Assembly: GCF_001949145.1 (NCBI RefSeq)
Contig: NW_019091403.1
Coordinates: forward strand, 203,650-267,649
Direction of reading: 5' to 3'
DNA from: Acanthaster planci
Taxonomy: Eukaryota > Echinodermata > Asteroidea > Valvatida > Acanthasteridae
Length of the DNA stretch: 64,000 nucleotides
A program made the position numbers and the translations under genes. The notes beneath the pieces were generated by a model. That model was not told the origin of the DNA. It searched no databases and saw only the letters and a program-made list of their open reading frames with translations. Numbering within the stretch: the stretch's first letter is position 1; each line of letters starts with the position of its first letter. Positions 60,652 to 64,000 of this stretch are shown here, piece after piece.

Positions 60652-60977
60652 CTTGCTCCATAAGCTTGGTGTATTGCTTGCTTTCTTTGGGAATCACTCG
60701 TGTAGAGTCGAANNNNNNNNNNNNNNNNNNNNNNNNNNNNNNNNNNNNNNNNNNNNNNNNNNNNNNNNNNNNNNNNNNNNNNNNNNNNNNNNNNNNNNNN
60801 NNNNNNNNNNNNNNNNNNNNNNNNNNNNNNNNNNNNNNNNNNNNNNNNNNNNNNNNNNNNNNNNNNNNNNNNNNNNNNNNNNNNNNNNNNNNNNNNNNNN
60901 NNNNNNNNNNNNNNNNNNNNNNNNNNNNNNNNNNNNNNNNNNNNNNNNNNNNNNNNNNNNNNACACAGACCGATGAA
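60652..60977 (-). CDS. Internal exon of unidentified gene, interrupted by assembly gap
   Basis: On the minus strand a clean acceptor (ttggttcttacag) at 60978-60979 opens an exon that runs into the run of N. After the gap, 61 bases at 60652-60712 stay open and read FDSTRVIPKESKQYTKLMEQ. They end with one base of a split codon before a good donor (GCAAG|GTAATT). The split G joins the first two bases of the exon at 47059-47140 to give Val, so the two exons are in phase. The peptide is hydrophilic and lysine-rich; I do not recognise the family. The gap length of exactly 250 is probably nominal, so the two sides could belong to different exons. A decayed tandem copy of the donor end lies just beyond it at 60549-60609, and it supports this segment as an old functional exon. 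Confidence 0.55.
60713..60962. other. Assembly gap (250 N)
   Basis: A run of exactly 250 N. It lies within a tandem duplication with a period of about 103 bases and inside a predicted exon. Extra duplicate copies that the assembler could not resolve are a likely cause. Reading frames drawn through it are meaningless. Confidence 0.99.
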
Positions 60978-63900
60978 CTGTAAGAACCAAAGTCTATTCC
61001 CAAATGCGTGTGACAAAATATGTATTTGTATCACACTTCTCAGTTGATGTTCAGTTTTTGGGAGGAGGGAGGGAACTAAATCAAGGTCCTTACTTTTTTG
61101 GCTAGAATCACTTGGAACTATTAACCCTAACCTTCCCCAACCACACAGAATTAAACAGTAGTAAAGTGTTTCATTCTATGGGGATAGGCCTGGTAAGCCC
61201 ATAACAGCTGGCTTTTGCATTGGGTTTGGCATACCTCAGAAAAACAAAGTCGAACAGCCTCTGTGCACAAAGTCCCATACGGGTGTTTAACTTTGTGTGA
61301 ACCGGGAAGGTTAGGGCCAGCAACCCTTGGGGGTTAGGGTTAAAAAATGACATGAGCACTCTGTTCCATTACGTGGGACTGTTGACCTTCCCTGTGGAAA
61401 CTACGGCAGTGAATTTGTGTAAATTTTATTCTAAACCAAATGCTTGGGCAAGACGTGGAAATTATTCTCAACCAGTATAATTTATCTCTCTCCAATTTGC
61501 TTTTCAAAATGTCTTCTGTCGTTTTATGATGATACTGAGCGATGAATTATTGAAAGGCATTTTTCGATATCCTTGACTTCATGTGGCCTTGCTTTTATGC
61601 GCTGTACATTTTTTCTCTCTCAAGCGACACACACGCTCTTTTTGACATTACCGGATAATTGAGAGTGGAGGAAATGAATGTACATTTCAATCAAGGAGCA
61701 AGAACAATCGACCGTAGAGTGAATTTGGAATTGCAAGATCTGCCCCCAAACATTAACAGGGTTTGCTGCGGCTAACCTTGAACGGAAGTCTGAATAGAGC
61801 GAGAAATTCGATCCTGGCTGCTGCTTTTACGGACGCTCCTTCCCTTTCACGTTTTGCGCATTTTGTCTGTGTTTTGTCCCATGAGCCCCCCCCCCCAAAA
61901 AAAATCAGATTGTTTCCTTCAATTTATTTTTTGCCGAATGAGATTCTAAACTGTCCTTGCAGGGTCCAACAATGAGAGATTCAATTGTGTACAGACTTCC
62001 AAAGGTCTCCCCTTTCTTTGGCATAAACAGCCTTGGTCGTTGAAATGGCAGAAATTGTACCGGATGTTTTCGTTCAAGGTTATTTGACATATGGGACTGC
62101 ATTAACCAGTAGAAAAAGACTGCGACTGTAATTGGGCGATCATAACAGCAAGTCTGGAAACCCTTGTGGAATCAGAGCTGATGACTGGCCACAAGGGGGA
62201 GGGGAGGGGGAGAGTTTCACAAAATGAGAAGATTAAATGTTTCTACACGGCAGAGAGACTCGCTTTCTTTCCGATCAGAACTGGGGCCTTGGAAACGGCG
62301 CGATACACAGCTGCTCCAAAAAGCTAATACCCTGAAGACAAAATGAGCCTCGAAAAGATGAAGCTTTTCAGGTTTTTCTCAAATGAATCACATACTAAGG
62401 CATACTGCTCTCAGGTAATCTGGACTAATGTATGGACATTACATGGGTGAAAGCACAGTTTCTGAGCAGGTGGAATTCAGCGTTCCCTTGTGACCCTACA
62501 GCACTGAGGGGACGGAGGACTGTTAGGGTTGCCACTAAATAAGAGCTGGTGATTTCAAAGTGAATTTTTTTACATGGTTGGGTCGTGTCTCTGCAAGTAA
62601 AACAGTCTATTAGTGTAATGAGTCGCCTGCACCTGCTCAAGTGGATGGATTTTTTCAGGGATGTGAGGGTCGAAATCGAGGGTGGGTTTGTTTCGATCTG
62701 AACAACACACATGAGCTTTACCTCCACAATTTGACGGAGGGAAAATACCGGTACACTGGCCAGAAAAAAAAAATTAAAATCATAGGAGCTGACAGTTGCG
62801 AAGGCCGACTATCATTTGTGATTACTCCCCTGGCCCTTTTTTTCTGAGGGAGGAAGATTGATCGGGAGGAAAATGGGCCAGAGAATCAAACTAAATCATG
62901 AAACATGATCGCCGATGCGCTGGTGTTCTATTCAGCGATGACAGTCAAGGCTAAATGGTGGATAAGACTGTACGAAATGGGGGGGGGGGATGAGTGGTGC
63001 TTCCGAATGGAGGATTCTCTTCTCGTTTTGCAGTTAATTGGTTTTGATCGACGAGGTGAACGGTTATTAGTGTGGAGGGGGGGAGTGCAAGGGAGAGAAG
63101 ATAAACTGTCAAAAGAGCTAACAGCGAAAATGGAGGGAAATGTACCAAAATGAAGATGACAGCTTGGCGGGCCGTGAAAACCTTGGGCAAGGACAGGGTA
63201 AACAGTGACCGACTTTTTTGAGGGGGAAGGGAAGTTGCTTTTTCGCTGTCAAAAATGATACTCGGATGTTTTTTTAGAAGGATGTTGGTTTTTAAGAGAA
63301 CGCTTTCAATCTGATGACTGCATGCAAATGTGTTGTTCTTGAGACGGGAGACGGGGCTTCAAATGAAACAGGTTTTGACACTTGGTTATTTTAAGCAACT
63401 TGTCAATGGACAGATTTAATTTTATCTAAGTAAAATGTGACTGAAGTTGACAAGTACTAGAAAACGTATCAACCGTGTCAGATGAGGGGCTCTCAGAAAG
63501 TGGGTTAGCGGGCCTAGATTTCAAGGTCTGAGTAACGATCAACGTCTACGTATGCACTCAAAGCAACGTACACATCCCTGCCATTTTAAAAAGCATGTTT
63601 CTGACTGGATCCAACAAACTGAGTCCATTTTTTTCTCCACTAATTTGGCTTGAATTTACACTTATAGAGTGGACAGACTGAGCTCTGTATTGATGTTTCT
63701 CTCAGCTGGGCATTCTCACAACAAAATGGCTATCGAGTGGGTGATAGATGAGGGTTTCTAATGACCTACACTGTTCAAGATTCTTTTAAAAGGCCTGAAA
63801 CCCAAAGTGGTTTAATGACGCATTACTCATTTGGTTAGGTTGAGTCTCATGTGTTCAATCCAGTTTTACAGATCCAATGCTACATGTGAACAGTACAAAG

Positions 63901-64000
63901 TACCCCTTCTGTAAAAAAAAGATGATTTCTGGTTGTTACGTTGACACTAAAAGAGCCAGGTTATTTAGGCCCATCTCACAGCCAGCCCGTCTGCCAGCCC
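60978..64000. other. Upstream intron or unassigned sequence
   Basis: This lies upstream of the gapped exon on the minus strand and ends in the window edge. I find no exon that I can support. There are short TTAGGG-like stretches at about 61130 and 61325, and several G runs. Confidence 0.4.

Noticed and set aside
1-64000. CRISPR array, prokaryotic operon, integron or phage content
   Set aside because: The tandem repeats lack spacer structure, there are no clustered long genes, and splice signals mark the window as eukaryotic.

Overview
The window looks like ordinary animal nuclear DNA. It is AT-leaning and has no long open reading frames, no operons and no bacterial-type genes. It carries many short decayed repeats, long introns and short exons with good GT/AG splice sites. 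Repeat content (TIR/foldback elements, tRNA-like SINE fragments, TACATGTA-rich patches and a Penelope-like element end with a hammerhead-type motif) fits a marine invertebrate. An echinoderm, possibly a sea star, is my best guess, but this rests on repeat style and not on an identified gene.

The only protein-coding evidence is one gene on the minus strand. Its parts, in transcription order, are: an exon at 60652-60977 interrupted by a 250-base assembly gap, an exon at 47059-47140, and an exon at 32486-32637. Each has recognisable splice signals, and the first two join in phase. The last has a beta-propeller (WD40-like) flavour and ends in TAG. The phases require at least one further exon between 47059 and 32637; a 29-base candidate at 34025-34053 fits. 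I cannot name the gene. Its 5' part lies beyond the right edge or in the gap.

Positions 1-32485 lie downstream of this gene and hold no exon I can support. The first ~21 kb looks richer in CpG and has scattered CRE and CCAAT motifs, so it may contain regulatory DNA. It also contains two TIR elements (4032-4269 and 12110-12341, the latter with a target-site duplication), a strong hairpin pair near 6.3 kb, a SINE fragment near 11.8 kb and an 11-bp-period tandem array at 23.8-24.2 kb.

The introns carry most of the recognisable repeats. These include three copies (one of them at 19.1 kb outside the gene) of a foldback family starting GGGGCCAATTTCA, two other foldbacks at 35.1 and 35.8 kb, the Penelope-like end at 47.8 kb, a foldback at 57.6 kb, a 23-bp minisatellite and a pentamer array. 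Two pairs of diverged dispersed repeats (14.6/38.5 kb and 22.6/53.8 kb) are in inverted orientation relative to each other. The gap at 60.7 kb sits inside a tandem duplication that includes an exon, and one duplicate is visibly dead.
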